In this document: positions 42,672-50,645 of the stretch, in pieces
Layout: every line of letters begins with the position of its first letter
Numbering within the stretch: position 1 is the stretch's first letter
Assembly: GCF_003857035.1 (NCBI RefSeq)
Contig: NZ_QGSY01000213.1
Span: 1-50,645 of the forward strand
DNA: 50,645 nt
Direction of reading: 5' to 3'
Source: Micromonospora arida
GTDB lineage: Bacteria; Actinomycetota; Actinomycetes; Mycobacteriales; Micromonosporaceae
Notes under the pieces: model-generated
Seen by the model: the letters and a program-made list of their open reading frames with translations, nothing else
What the model was told of the DNA's origin: nothing
Database searches by the model: none
Translations under genes and position numbers: made by a program

Positions 42672-44413
42672 GCCGACTGCCGGTGGCCGACCGCCGCACC
42701 GTACGCCGGGCCCTGCGGGACATGATCAGCCGGCACCGGCGCGCCGTCGGGGTCGTGCTGGCGCTGCACAGCGCCGCCGCGGTCACCGGGCTCGCCCCGC
42801 CCTGGCTGCTGGGCACCATCGTCGACCGGGTCACCGCGGGCGCGAGCGTGGCCACTGTGGACCGGTTGGCACTGGCCATCGCCGGCTGCGTCCTGGTCAG
42901 CGCCCTGCTCTCCCGCTACGCCCAGTACGCCGGCCACCGCTTCGGCGAACGGGCCGTGGCCGAGCTGCGCGAGGAGTTCGTCTCCCGGACCCTCGGGCTT
43001 CCCGTCTCGGTCGTCGAGCGTGCCGGCTCCGGGGACCTGGCCACCCGCAGCTCGGTCGACGTGTCGACGGTCGGCACCACCGTGCGGGACGTGGTGCCCA
43101 CCATCGTCATCGCCACGGTGCAGTTGACGTTGCTGTTCGGGGCGGTCTTCCTGCTGCACCCGCTGCTCGGGTTGGCCGCGCTGGCCGGGCTCCCGTCGAT
43201 CGTGGCGGTGACCCGCTGGTACCTGCGCCGGGCCAGCTCCGCGTACCTCACCGAGGGCGCGGCGGCGGCCGAGCTGACCGAGACGCTGACCACCACCGCC
43301 GAGGGCGCGCGCACCGTGGAGGCGCTGCGGCTGACCGACGACCGGATCAAGCACGGCACCACCCGCGTCACGATGGTGTGGCGGGCCCGCCGGGCGACCC
43401 TCGCGCTGCGTACCGTGTTCTTCTCGGTCGTCGAGGCCAGCTATCCGCTGCCGGTCGCCACGGTCCTGCTCGTCGGTGGCTACCTGTTCTCCCGGGACAT
43501 GGTGTCGCTCGGCGCGGTGGTCGCCGCCGCGCTCTACCTGCAACAGGCGATCGACCCGATGGACCGGCTGTTGCAGTGGACCGAGCAGGCGCAACGCGGC
43601 TTCGCGTCGTACGCGCGGCTGCTCGGCGTCGGCATGGTCCCGCCGGAACCACCCGGCACGACCGCCTCGTCACGGGGTGAGCGGCTCGTCGTCCGTGGGG
43701 CCCGGTTCTCCTACTCCGACGGGCCGGACGTGCTGCACGGCATCGACCTGGAGGTGCAGCCCGGTGAGCGGCTGGCCGTCGTCGGCCCGTCCGGCGCCGG
43801 CAAGTCCACCCTGGCCCGGCTGCTGGCCGGGATCGACGCGCCGCGGCACGGCGTCGTGAGCATCGGCGGCTGCCCGGTCACCGACCTCGACCCGGCCGAG
43901 CGACGCCGCCGGATCGCCCTGGTCACCCAGGAGCACCACGTCTTCATCGGCTCGGTACGCGACAACCTCTCCTTCGCCGCGCCCGACGTCTCCGACGAAC
44001 AGATGCGCGCCGCGCTGCTCACCGTGGGCGCCGAGTGGTTTGCCGAGCTGCCCGACGACCTGGACACCCAGATCGGCGACGGGGCCCGTCAACTCGGTGC
44101 GGCCGAGGCCCAACAGCTCGCGCTGGCCCGGTTGGTGCTCGCCGACCCGCACACGCTGATCCTGGACGAGGCGACCGCCGCGCTCGATCCGTCCACCGCC
44201 CGCCGGACCGAACGCGCGCTGGCCGCCGTGCTGGTCGGGCGGACCGTCATCGCGATCGCGCACCGGCTCAACACCGCGCACGACGCCGATCGGGTCGCCG
44301 TGCTCGCCGACGGTCGGATCACCGAGATCGGCAGCCACGACGAGCTGGTCGCGGCCGGCGGGGCGTACGCAGCCCTGTGGCACTCCTGGCACACCCGCGT
44401 CGACGAGCGCTGA
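42668..44413 (+). CDS. ABC exporter half-transporter, catalytic partner
   Basis: This 581-residue partner of the preceding gene has six transmembrane helices and an intact Walker A GPSGAGKS (373-380), Gln421, Walker B LILDE (497-501, Glu501) and His532. Its signature is degenerate (LGAAE at 476-480 in place of LSGGQ). It pairs with the canonical signature of the first half to make one competent site. Such heterodimers export lipids, peptides or drugs; the substrate is unknown. GTG 42668 overlaps the upstream stop by 4 bp, giving stoichiometric synthesis. Confidence 0.92.
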   Translation: MSRLPVADRRTVRRALRDMISRHRRAVGVVLALHSAAAVTGLAPPWLLGTIVDRVTAGASVATVDRLALAIAGCVLVSALLSRYAQYAGHRFGERAVAELREEFVSRTLGLPVSVVERAGSGDLATRSSVDVSTVGTTVRDVVPTIVIATVQLTLLFGAVFLLHPLLGLAALAGLPSIVAVTRWYLRRASSAYLTEGAAAAELTETLTTTAEGARTVEALRLTDDRIKHGTTRVTMVWRARRATLALRTVFFSVVEASYPLPVATVLLVGGYLFSRDMVSLGAVVAAALYLQQAIDPMDRLLQWTEQAQRGFASYARLLGVGMVPPEPPGTTASSRGERLVVRGARFSYSDGPDVLHGIDLEVQPGERLAVVGPSGAGKSTLARLLAGIDAPRHGVVSIGGCPVTDLDPAERRRRIALVTQEHHVFIGSVRDNLSFAAPDVSDEQMRAALLTVGAEWFAELPDDLDTQIGDGARQLGAAEAQQLALARLVLADPHTLILDEATAALDPSTARRTERALAAVLVGRTVIAIAHRLNTAHDADRVAVLADGRITEIGSHDELVAAGGAYAALWHSWHTRVDER

Positions 44414-44418
44414 GCGTC

Positions 44419-45348
44419 CTACTTCACCGCGCCGGAGGTGAGGCCGGCCTGGATCTGACGCTGGAACACCGCGTACACGATGATCATCGGGAGGATGGCG
44501 ATGGTCAGCGCGGCGAACAGCCCGGACCAGTCCGCCTCGTAGCCGGCGTTGACGGAGATGTCGGCGATGCCCTGGGTGAGGACCCATTTGTCCTTGGCGT
44601 TGGAGAGCAGCACCAACGGGAGCTGGTACTGCGCCCACTGACCGATGATGTTGAAGATCGTCACGCTGATCAGGCCCGGCTTCGCCATCGGCATCATGAC
44701 CTGGAAGAACAGTCGAGTGTGCCCGCAGCCGTCGATCATCCCCGCCTCGGCCACCGACGACGGCAACGTCTTGAAGAACGCGGCCAGGAAGAACACCGTG
44801 AACGGCAACGAGTACGCGCTGTAGACCAGCACCACTCCGGTGTGGGTGTCCAGCAGACCCAGGTTCTTCACCACGAAGAAGAGCGGCACCAGTGCCAGGA
44901 AGACCGGGAAGGCCAACCCCGAGACGAAGAGGAAGTAGACCGCCCGGTTGCCCCAGAACTTGTAGCGGGCCAGCACGTACGCGGCCATCGAACCGAGCAG
45001 CATGGTGAGGAACGTGCTGCACGACACCACGATCACGCTGTTGAGGAAGTATCGCCCGACGTGCGCCTTGGTCCAGGCCCGCCCGAAGTTCTCCCAGCGC
45101 AGCTCGGCCGGCAGCGTCCACGGGCTGCTGAAGATCTCGCTGGTGTTCTTGAACGCGGCGAGGAAGGTCCAGAGGATCGGCACGATCACGATCACCGCCC
45201 ACACGGCGAGCGCGACGTGCCCCAGGCCGGCGAATAGCCGTACCTCCGAGCGGGGGCCCTTGCTCCCCGACCCGGCGGGGGCGGACGGGTCACCGGTCTT
45301 CGGCGGTAGCGCCGCCGGCGTCGGCGGCAGCGTCGACTGCGGATTCAT
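44419..45348 (-). CDS. ngcG: NgcG-like sugar ABC transporter permease (MalG type)
   Basis: This 309-residue permease has a Pro/Gly-rich cytoplasmic N-terminus and six transmembrane segments. Its EAA loop is VAEAGMIDGCGHTRLFFQVMMPMAKPG, slightly divergent (EAG, DGC). The ending [14 protein letters not shown] is typical. It is the last gene of the minus-strand operon and is convergent with the ABC exporter, 5 bp apart. ATG 45348 overlaps the stop of the preceding permease gene. The Ngc assignment follows the binding protein. Confidence 0.88.
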   Translation of the reverse strand: MNPQSTLPPTPAALPPKTGDPSAPAGSGSKGPRSEVRLFAGLGHVALAVWAVIVIVPILWTFLAAFKNTSEIFSSPWTLPAELRWENFGRAWTKAHVGRYFLNSVIVVSCSTFLTMLLGSMAAYVLARYKFWGNRAVYFLFVSGLAFPVFLALVPLFFVVKNLGLLDTHTGVVLVYSAYSLPFTVFFLAAFFKTLPSSVAEAGMIDGCGHTRLFFQVMMPMAKPGLISVTIFNIIGQWAQYQLPLVLLSNAKDKWVLTQGIADISVNAGYEADWSGLFAALTIAILPMIIVYAVFQRQIQAGLTSGAVK

Positions 45349-46256
45349 CAGTACTCCACGCTTTCCCGCTTGGTGAGCCGCAGCGTCAGCGCCGCGAACG
45401 TGAGGGTGAGGAAGAACAGCGCCACGCCCATCGCCGAGGCGTAGCCGTACTTCGAGTAGACGAACGCGTTGCGGTAGATCTCCATGGCGAGCACCGTGGT
45501 GGCGCCGTCCGGGCCGCCACCGTCCACCGAGAGCACCGCCACGATGGCGAACGCGTCGAACGCCGCGATCCCCAGGTACACCCAGGCCACCTGGAGGGTG
45601 TCCCACAGCAGCGGCAGGGTGACCCGGAAGAACAGGGTCACCTTCGTCGCCCCGTCCATCTCGGCGGCCTCGTAGATCTCACCGGGGATGGAGGCCATCC
45701 CGGCCGAGAAGAGCACCACGTAGAAGCCGACCGCCTGCCAGACCAGCACCGCGATGATCGACCAGAGGGCCAGGTTCGGCTTGACCAGGAAGAGGATCGG
45801 CTCGAGGCCGAACTTCATCAACACGCCGTTGATCAGGCCGGACTCGTTCGGCCGGTACACCATCTGGAACAACACCGCGATGATGGCCACCGCCAGGACC
45901 TGGGGGAAGAAGAACACCACCCGGTAGAACTTCGCCCCCCAGACCCCCTGGCGTTGACCACCGCTGCTCTTGCCGCCCACGTTGAGCAGGAAGGCGAAGA
46001 ACAGGGCGATGGCAATGGTGATCAGCGGCAGGGCAAGCAGCAGTACGCCGTGGTGCTGGACCGCTTTCCAGAAGGCCCCGTCGTCGAGCAACCTCCGGTA
46101 GTTGTCGAAGCCCACCCACTGCGGGGCCGACAGCCCCCGCCAGTTGGTCATCGAGATCTGGAACGCCTGCGCGTACGGCCAGATCACGAAAGTCACGTAC
46201 AGCGCGACCGGGGCGAACAGGAACCCGATCACGAATGGATACTTGCCGTGCCGCAT
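45348..46256 (-). CDS. ngcF: NgcF-like sugar ABC transporter permease (MalF type)
   Basis: This 302-residue MalF-type permease begins MRHGKYPFVIGFLFAPVALYVTFVIWPYAQ and has six transmembrane segments. The EAA loop reads YEAAEMDGATKVTLFFRVTLPLL. It lies 18 bp after the binding-protein gene. As in the xyloglucan operon, no ATPase gene accompanies it; Streptomyces NgcEFG also lacks its own ATPase and uses MsiK. Confidence 0.9.
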   Translation of the reverse strand: MRHGKYPFVIGFLFAPVALYVTFVIWPYAQAFQISMTNWRGLSAPQWVGFDNYRRLLDDGAFWKAVQHHGVLLLALPLITIAIALFFAFLLNVGGKSSGGQRQGVWGAKFYRVVFFFPQVLAVAIIAVLFQMVYRPNESGLINGVLMKFGLEPILFLVKPNLALWSIIAVLVWQAVGFYVVLFSAGMASIPGEIYEAAEMDGATKVTLFFRVTLPLLWDTLQVAWVYLGIAAFDAFAIVAVLSVDGGGPDGATTVLAMEIYRNAFVYSKYGYASAMGVALFFLTLTFAALTLRLTKRESVEY

Positions 46257-46274
46257 GACCCTAGCTCCGATCGA

Positions 46275-47711
46275 TCAGCGCTTGAACTTGGTGACGGAGC
46301 TGTCCTTCTTGATGGCGTCGGCGCGCTTCTGGATCCGCTCCACGAAGGCGTCCGCGTTGATCCGGCCGAACATCAGCTCGTTGGTGGCGGTGCGCGCCTC
46401 CGTGTCGAGCTCCTTGTACCAACCGTCGAAGTACAGGTTGAACACGTCCTGACCGGCCGCCTTGAGCGCGGCCTGCGAGCTGGCCACACCGGGCGGGAAG
46501 GAGAAGCCCTCCGAGCCGGCGGTGACCACGGTCGGGGCCTTGACCACCTCGGTGAAGCCCTTCGCGCCCGCCGTCGAGAGCATCTGACGCATGTACTCCA
46601 GCCCGCCCTTGGGGTTCTTGCTCTTCGCCGAGACAAAGTAGCCCTCACCGGCGGTGGCGCGCAGCGCGGTGGCCGGCAGCTTGTCCGACGCGGACATGCT
46701 CGGCACCGGCATGAGCTGGTAGTCGAAGCCGGCCGGGGTGTCCTTCTTCTGCTCGCCCTCCAGCCAGTCACCGCTGGGGTACAGGGCAACCTTGTACTGG
46801 TTCTGCCGCAGCTGCACGTCGGTGTGCTTGAGGCCCTCGAAGCTCTTGTCGCTGAACTTCGCCCCAACCTCGGCCCATGCGGTGGCCGCCTGCTTCACGG
46901 CGTCCTGCTGCCAGGCGCCGTCCTCCAGGTTGTCGATGTTCTTCAGCACGTCCGTGCCGCCGATCTTGGCGGCGTGGGTGAGGATCACGTTCCACTGGTA
47001 GTAGGCCGCGTTCGCACCGGCGTAGCCGTACGGGGTGATGCCCTTGGCCTTGATGGCCGTGAGCAGGGTGATGAACTCGTCCCAGTTCTTCGCCGGCGCC
47101 CAGCCGTTGTCCTTGAACAGCTTCGCCGAGTACCAGATGCCGAAGACCGTGGAGACGTAGTACAGGACGAACGGCTTGCCGTTGAACGAGCCCGCCTCGA
47201 TGGTGCCCGGCACCACCGTGTCGCGGACCTTCTTGCTCGGGTCGTCGACCGACGGCGCGTCCCACAGCTCGGTGAGGTCCTGGAGCTGCCCGTCGGCCAC
47301 GAGCGCGCCGAAGTCCATCAGCTTCTCGCCCGAGTTGTTCACGAACTCCGGCGGGTTACCGGAGGCGAACCGCGGCTGGAGCACGGTGGAGACGGCCTGG
47401 GTGGCCTGGTGCTTGACCTCCGCCTTGGGGAACGCCTTCTTGTACAGCGGCTCGTGCACGTCGGTGGCGTACTTCTCGCCGTAGCCACCGTTGAAGATGA
47501 CCACCTCGATCGCGGCGTCCTCCTTGACGCCCAGCGGGTTCTTCTCGCTCTTGGTGCCGCCGGCGACCTGCTCGTTGTCGCCGTCGCTGCCGCTGGTGGC
47601 GCAGGCGCCGAGCAGGCCGATGGCCGGAGTGGCGAGCATGCCCACGGCGGCGGCGCGACGCAGCACCGTGCGACGGTCGAGTGCGGCCGGGTGTTCGGGG
47701 GTAATCGACAT
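46275..47711 (-). CDS. ngcE: NgcE-like N-acetylglucosamine/chitobiose-binding lipoprotein
   Basis: This 478-residue binding protein has a twin-arginine-like signal (LDRRTVLRRAAAVGM) and lipobox LGAC. The mature sequence (NPLGVKEDAAIEVVIFNGGYGEKYA, QPRFASGNPPEFVNNSGEKLMD, SVDDPSKKVRDTVVPGTIEAGSF) matches NgcE-type proteins that bind GlcNAc and diacetylchitobiose. ATG 47711 lies behind AAGGAG; the frame is open to 47741. The neighbouring RpiR regulator, SIS-domain enzyme and GlcNAc-type kinase agree with this substrate. Confidence 0.88.
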   Translation of the reverse strand: MSITPEHPAALDRRTVLRRAAAVGMLATPAIGLLGACATSGSDGDNEQVAGGTKSEKNPLGVKEDAAIEVVIFNGGYGEKYATDVHEPLYKKAFPKAEVKHQATQAVSTVLQPRFASGNPPEFVNNSGEKLMDFGALVADGQLQDLTELWDAPSVDDPSKKVRDTVVPGTIEAGSFNGKPFVLYYVSTVFGIWYSAKLFKDNGWAPAKNWDEFITLLTAIKAKGITPYGYAGANAAYYQWNVILTHAAKIGGTDVLKNIDNLEDGAWQQDAVKQAATAWAEVGAKFSDKSFEGLKHTDVQLRQNQYKVALYPSGDWLEGEQKKDTPAGFDYQLMPVPSMSASDKLPATALRATAGEGYFVSAKSKNPKGGLEYMRQMLSTAGAKGFTEVVKAPTVVTAGSEGFSFPPGVASSQAALKAAGQDVFNLYFDGWYKELDTEARTATNELMFGRINADAFVERIQKRADAIKKDSSVTKFKR

Positions 47712-47737
47712 CGTCGTCTCTCCTTGTGAAATTCGGG

Positions 47738-48487
47738 TCATGCGGTACGCCGGAGACGTCCGGCGTACCGCGACTCGAGGGCGAGGTTGTGCTCGTCCCC
47801 GCCGGGGACGTTGGCGGAGAGGTAGATAGGGGGCACCTCTCCGGCCTGGTGGAACCGTCGTACGACCTCGGCGGTCAGCAACTGCGCCAGCAGCGCGGTG
47901 GTGACCGAGGAGACCGCACAGACCGCGCCGCCGCCCTCGAGCGGCAGCAGTGCATCGCCGTACGGCGCGCCGTTGTCCAGCACGACGTCGGCGAGGTCGG
48001 CGAGCCGGTGCCCGGACGGGTGCCGTGGGGCGACCCGCGCGGTGTGCTCGACCGAGGTGACCGCGATCAACGGGTGACCGCGCTCGGTGACCAGCGCCGC
48101 CAGCTCGACCACCGAGCCGTTGATGCCGGATTGGGACGCCACCACGAACACGTCGCGCGGCTGGGGGGCCGCGAGCGCGTAGATCTGGTGGGCGATGGAG
48201 GGATCACGTTCCAGCTTGGGGTCGGCGAGCACGTCACGCGGGGCGTCACCGTGCATCACCAGGTCCCGTACCGAGAGCCGGTTGGTGGGGACCAGCCCGC
48301 CGGCCCGGGCGACCAACTCGGCGGCGAACGCCTCCGAGTGCCCGGCGCCGAACGCCTGGAGCACGCCGCCGTCGCGCAGGCTGTCGGCGATCAGGTCGGC
48401 GGCCCGGGTGATCCCGTCGGCCTCCGAGTCGAGCAGCCGGTCGAGCACCGGGCGGACGGCGTCCGCGTACCCCTGGGCGCTGATCAC
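47738..48487 (-). CDS. SIS-domain sugar-phosphate enzyme, NagS-like candidate
   Basis: This 249-residue protein carries one sugar-isomerase (SIS) domain: VLQAFGAGHSEAFAAELVARAGG near 43-65, FVVASQSGINGSVVELA near 114-130 and LIAVTSVEHTARVAP near 140-154. It fits the UPF0309 group, to which Streptomyces SCO4393 belongs; from memory that protein is the reported GlcNAc-6-phosphate dehydratase NagS. Here it lies between the RpiR and ngcE genes, consistent with acting on the GlcNAc-6-phosphate made by the divergent kinase. GTG 48487 overlaps the RpiR stop in GTGA. The reaction is inferred. Confidence 0.78.
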   Translation of the reverse strand: MISAQGYADAVRPVLDRLLDSEADGITRAADLIADSLRDGGVLQAFGAGHSEAFAAELVARAGGLVPTNRLSVRDLVMHGDAPRDVLADPKLERDPSIAHQIYALAAPQPRDVFVVASQSGINGSVVELAALVTERGHPLIAVTSVEHTARVAPRHPSGHRLADLADVVLDNGAPYGDALLPLEGGGAVCAVSSVTTALLAQLLTAEVVRRFHQAGEVPPIYLSANVPGGDEHNLALESRYAGRLRRTA

Positions 48488-49446
48488 GAGCCGGCCCCTT
48501 TCGCTGCCTTGTGCCCGTCGACGGCCTGCGCCGTCCGCCGGAAGGCCGCGTGCGCGCGGTCGTGCGTGCGTTGGGCGACGGCGATGTAGAGCAGGTCGAG
48601 CACCACCAGTTGGGGGTGCCGGGCAGAGAGCGCGTCCGGCCGGAAGGTGGTGGCCTGGCTGGCCGTGAGCAGCACGATGTCGGCCAGCTCGGCCAACGGG
48701 GAGCGGGGGAAGCCGGTGAGCGCGAGCGTGGTGGCGCCCCGGCTGCCCGCCTCGGCGAGCATCTCGATCGTCTCCCGGGTCTGCCCGGTGTGCGAGATCC
48801 CGAGCGCCACGTCTCCGGCGCGCAGCAGCGCGGCGCTGGCCAGCCCCTCGTGCACGTCGTTCCACGCCCACGCCGCCACACCGATGCGGTGCAGGCTGAA
48901 CTGCATCTCCTCACCGACCAGGGCGCTGCCGCTGGCACCGAAGATGTTCACCCTGCTGGCGCCGGCGATCGCCACCGCGGCCCGCTCCACCTCGCTGAGG
49001 TCGAGCAGGGTGGCGGTGTCGTGCATGGCCCGGGTGTCGGCGGCCATGATCTGGTCGAGCACCCGGGCGAGCGGGTCGCTCGGCTGGATCTCCCGTCCGA
49101 TGTCGACGGTCCAACCGGCCGAGCGGGCCCGGCCGGTCTCGGAGGCGATGCCCAGTCGCAGGTCGGCGTACCCCTCGAAGCCCATCGCCCGGCAGAAACG
49201 GGTGATGGTCGCCGGCGAGGTGCCACTGCGCTCGGCCAGCTCGACGATGGTCGAGCGGGCGGCGGCCTCCGGGTCGCTGAGCACGTGCTCGGCGACGCGG
49301 TGCAGGGCACCGGTCAACTCGCCGAGCCCGTTGCGGACCCTGGCCAGCACCCCGTCGGAGGTTGATCCGAGGGCGTTCCGCCGGTCGATCGCATCGGCGT
49401 CGACCACCGCGGTCCCCGCAGCGGTGTCCACCTCATGATCAACCAT
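48484..49446 (-). CDS. MurR/RpiR family regulator
   Basis: This 320-residue regulator has an N-terminal HTH_6 domain (about 33-110: ALHRVAEHVLSDPEAAARSTIVELAERSGTSPATITRFCRAMGFEGYADL) and a C-terminal SIS domain (RVNIFGASGSALVGEEMQ, VALGISHTGQTRETIEML) that senses sugar phosphates. It heads the ngc operon and faces the kinase gene. It probably responds to an amino-sugar phosphate and controls both promoters in the 203-bp divergent region. Confidence 0.92.
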   Translation of the reverse strand: MVDHEVDTAAGTAVVDADAIDRRNALGSTSDGVLARVRNGLGELTGALHRVAEHVLSDPEAAARSTIVELAERSGTSPATITRFCRAMGFEGYADLRLGIASETGRARSAGWTVDIGREIQPSDPLARVLDQIMAADTRAMHDTATLLDLSEVERAAVAIAGASRVNIFGASGSALVGEEMQFSLHRIGVAAWAWNDVHEGLASAALLRAGDVALGISHTGQTRETIEMLAEAGSRGATTLALTGFPRSPLAELADIVLLTASQATTFRPDALSARHPQLVVLDLLYIAVAQRTHDRAHAAFRRTAQAVDGHKAAKGAGS

Positions 49447-49458
49447 CGACGCCTCACA

Positions 49459-49543
49459 TTTTCAAAGGACTCTTAACTGTTAGTGGTAAAATTTCTTACT
49501 GAACGACCGTCTATGTCAAGACCGTGGGCGAAGTTTTCAAACT
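49459..49543. promoter_or_regulatory. AT-rich divergent control region with repeated TTTTCAAA
   Basis: TTTTCAAA occurs at 49459-49466 and 49534-49541; the second is inside the palindrome AGTTTTCAAACT (49532-49543). Between them GTAAAATTTCTTAC (49486-49499) forms an imperfect palindrome. The patch is strikingly AT-rich for this genome and separates the RpiR and kinase genes. The sites are likely operator or promoter elements, by inference. Confidence 0.5.
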
Positions 49544-49649
49544 GTTACCTGGCGCACAGCCCCTCACGCCGGCCACAACTTGCCCCGCACGACCCCGCCG
49601 ACCAGCATGAACAAGCCAGATCGCCGTTCCGCGCAAGGAGACCGTGCCG

Positions 49650-50642
49650 ATGTCCGACACCGTGGTGGTGGGTCTCGATGTCGGCGGTACGTCCACCCGG
49701 GCGACCGTCCTCACCCTCACCGGGCAACGCGTCGGCACCGGCCGAGCCGGCGGCGGCAACCCCACCAGTCACGGCGCCGAACGCGCCGCCGCCGAACTGC
49801 TGACCTCGCTCCGCGAGGCGCTCGCCGACCTCGACCCGACCCGGGTCGCCGCCGGCACCATCGGTCTCGCCGGAGCGGGCCGGCTGCTCGCCGACCCGGC
49901 CGGACGGGCCGCCTTCGACCAGGCCTGGCACGACGCCGGCCTGCGCTGCCCGTACGAGGTGCACGGCGACGCCCTGGTCGCGTACGCCTCCGGCACCGCC
50001 GCCCCGGACGGAACCATCCTCATCGCCGGCACCGGGGCGATCACCGCCCAGGTCCACGAGCTGCGGCTCGACCGGGTCGCCGACGGCCACGGTTGGCTGC
50101 TCGGCGACGCCGGCTCGGGCTTCTGGCTCGGTCGGGAAGCCGTGCGCCGGCTGCTCGCCGACCTCGACACCGGCCGCGGGCTCGGCGCACTGACCACGAC
50201 CGTGCTCACCGACATTCTGGGCAGCGCCGACATCGCCGCCCGCCCCCGGGACACCGTCGACGCCACCATCCAGGCGGTGACCCGTCGACCCCCCATCGAC
50301 CTGGCCCGGCTCGCGCCGCTGGTCGTCGACGCCGCCACCCACGGCGACCCGGTCGCCACCGAACTGATCACCGACGCGGCCGGGCACCTCACCGAGAGCG
50401 TGACCCGCATCCGCCCCGCCGGGGCTGTGACACCGATCGTGCTCGGCGGCGGCCTGCTCACCGCGGACACCCCACTGGCCGCCGCCGTCCGGGCCGAGAT
50501 CGCGCGACACTGGCCGGAAGCGCCACTGCGTACCGCCGGAGACGGTGCCGCCGCCGCAGCCTGGCTCGCCGCCCGTGGCCTACCCGAGGTGACCGACCCT
50601 GCGGCTTTGCACGCCCGCCTCTTCCCCACCCCCACCCCCTGA
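49650..50642 (+). CDS. BadF/BadG-type ATPase, N-acetylglucosamine kinase-like
   Basis: This 330-residue ASKHA-fold kinase has phosphate motif 1 VVVGLDVGGTSTRATVL at the N-terminus, TIGLAGAGR, a phosphate-2/sugar region ILIAGTGAITAQ and GWLLGDAGSGFWLGREAVR, and adenosine motif PIVLGGGLLTADTPL. It belongs to the BadF/BadG/BcrA/BcrD group that includes eukaryotic-type GlcNAc kinases rather than ROK. It probably phosphorylates GlcNAc imported by NgcEFG. ATG 49650 is 9 bp after AAGGAG; GTG 49644 is in frame but too close. Confidence 0.88.
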   Translation: MSDTVVVGLDVGGTSTRATVLTLTGQRVGTGRAGGGNPTSHGAERAAAELLTSLREALADLDPTRVAAGTIGLAGAGRLLADPAGRAAFDQAWHDAGLRCPYEVHGDALVAYASGTAAPDGTILIAGTGAITAQVHELRLDRVADGHGWLLGDAGSGFWLGREAVRRLLADLDTGRGLGALTTTVLTDILGSADIAARPRDTVDATIQAVTRRPPIDLARLAPLVVDAATHGDPVATELITDAAGHLTESVTRIRPAGAVTPIVLGGGLLTADTPLAAAVRAEIARHWPEAPLRTAGDGAAAAAWLAARGLPEVTDPAALHARLFPTPTP

Positions 50643-50645
50643 GGC

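Noticed and set aside
1..50645. CRISPR array, prophage, integrase, insertion sequence, rRNA or tRNA genes
   Set aside because: No spaced direct-repeat array, transposase or integrase motif, or recognisable RNA gene was seen in either strand.

Overview
The window is chromosomal DNA from a very GC-rich actinomycete. Codon use, frequent GTG/TTG starts, tandem actinobacterial regulators (Scr1-type XRE plus DUF397, PadR, ECF41 sigma), an LpqY-SugABC-like trehalose importer, NgcEFG-like chitin-sugar uptake and the actinobacterial Pol I-like exonuclease/polymerase family all fit Micromonosporaceae, most likely Micromonospora or a close relative. This assignment is inference. I saw no rRNA, tRNA, CRISPR array, transposase or prophage gene.

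Layout. 0.1-4.5 kb (minus): trehalose-type ABC importer lpqY-sugA-sugB-sugC. 4.7-5.8 kb: PadR regulator and membrane protein. 5.8-6.5 kb: antitoxin/PIN-like toxin pair. 6.5-8.1 kb: small CxxCG protein divergent from an Scr1-type XRE regulator and DUF397 protein. 8.2-9.9 kb: double-VOC protein and two small unknown proteins. 9.9-17.4 kb: L,D-transpeptidase, HAD phosphatase, TetR, LtrA-like membrane protein, ECF41 sigma divergent from a DoxX-like protein, and TetR divergent from an FAD monooxygenase. 17.5-23.7 kb: a large GH63/MGH1-type glycosidase divergent from a glycogen-debranching-type enzyme and a GT4 glycosyltransferase. 23.8-27.2 kb: two paralogous membrane Ser/Thr kinases. 27.3-29.1 kb: YdjM-like protein and amidohydrolase. 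29.3-37.3 kb: LacI regulator, ABC importer without ATPase, YicI-type alpha-xylosidase and GH1 beta-glucosidase, read here as a xyloglucan-oligosaccharide operon. 37.5-40.8 kb: lipoprotein, MobA-like nucleotidyltransferase, Pol I-like protein. 40.9-44.4 kb: asymmetric heterodimeric ABC exporter. 44.4-50.6 kb: RpiR regulator, SIS-domain enzyme and NgcEFG-like importer, divergent from an N-acetylglucosamine-type kinase.

How it works together. The theme is carbohydrate capture and intracellular processing: three CUT1 importers (trehalose, xyloglucan fragments, chitobiose/GlcNAc), each with its own enzymes or regulator, plus alpha-glucan enzymes. Only the first importer has an ATPase, so the other two must use a shared one, as MsiK is used in Streptomyces.

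The strongest non-coding signals are: back-to-back ECF41-type promoters between the sigma gene and the DoxX-like gene; three copies of a ~75-bp palindromic intergenic element; a perfect LacI-type operator just downstream of a -35/-10 pair; and two large perfect palindromes (81 bp and 62 bp) at gene ends. I see no unmistakably new multi-gene defence or biosynthetic system. The best candidates for new biology are the palindromic element, the twin kinases with a shared extracytoplasmic domain, the PIN-like toxin pair, and the SIS-domain enzyme in the chitin-sugar locus.
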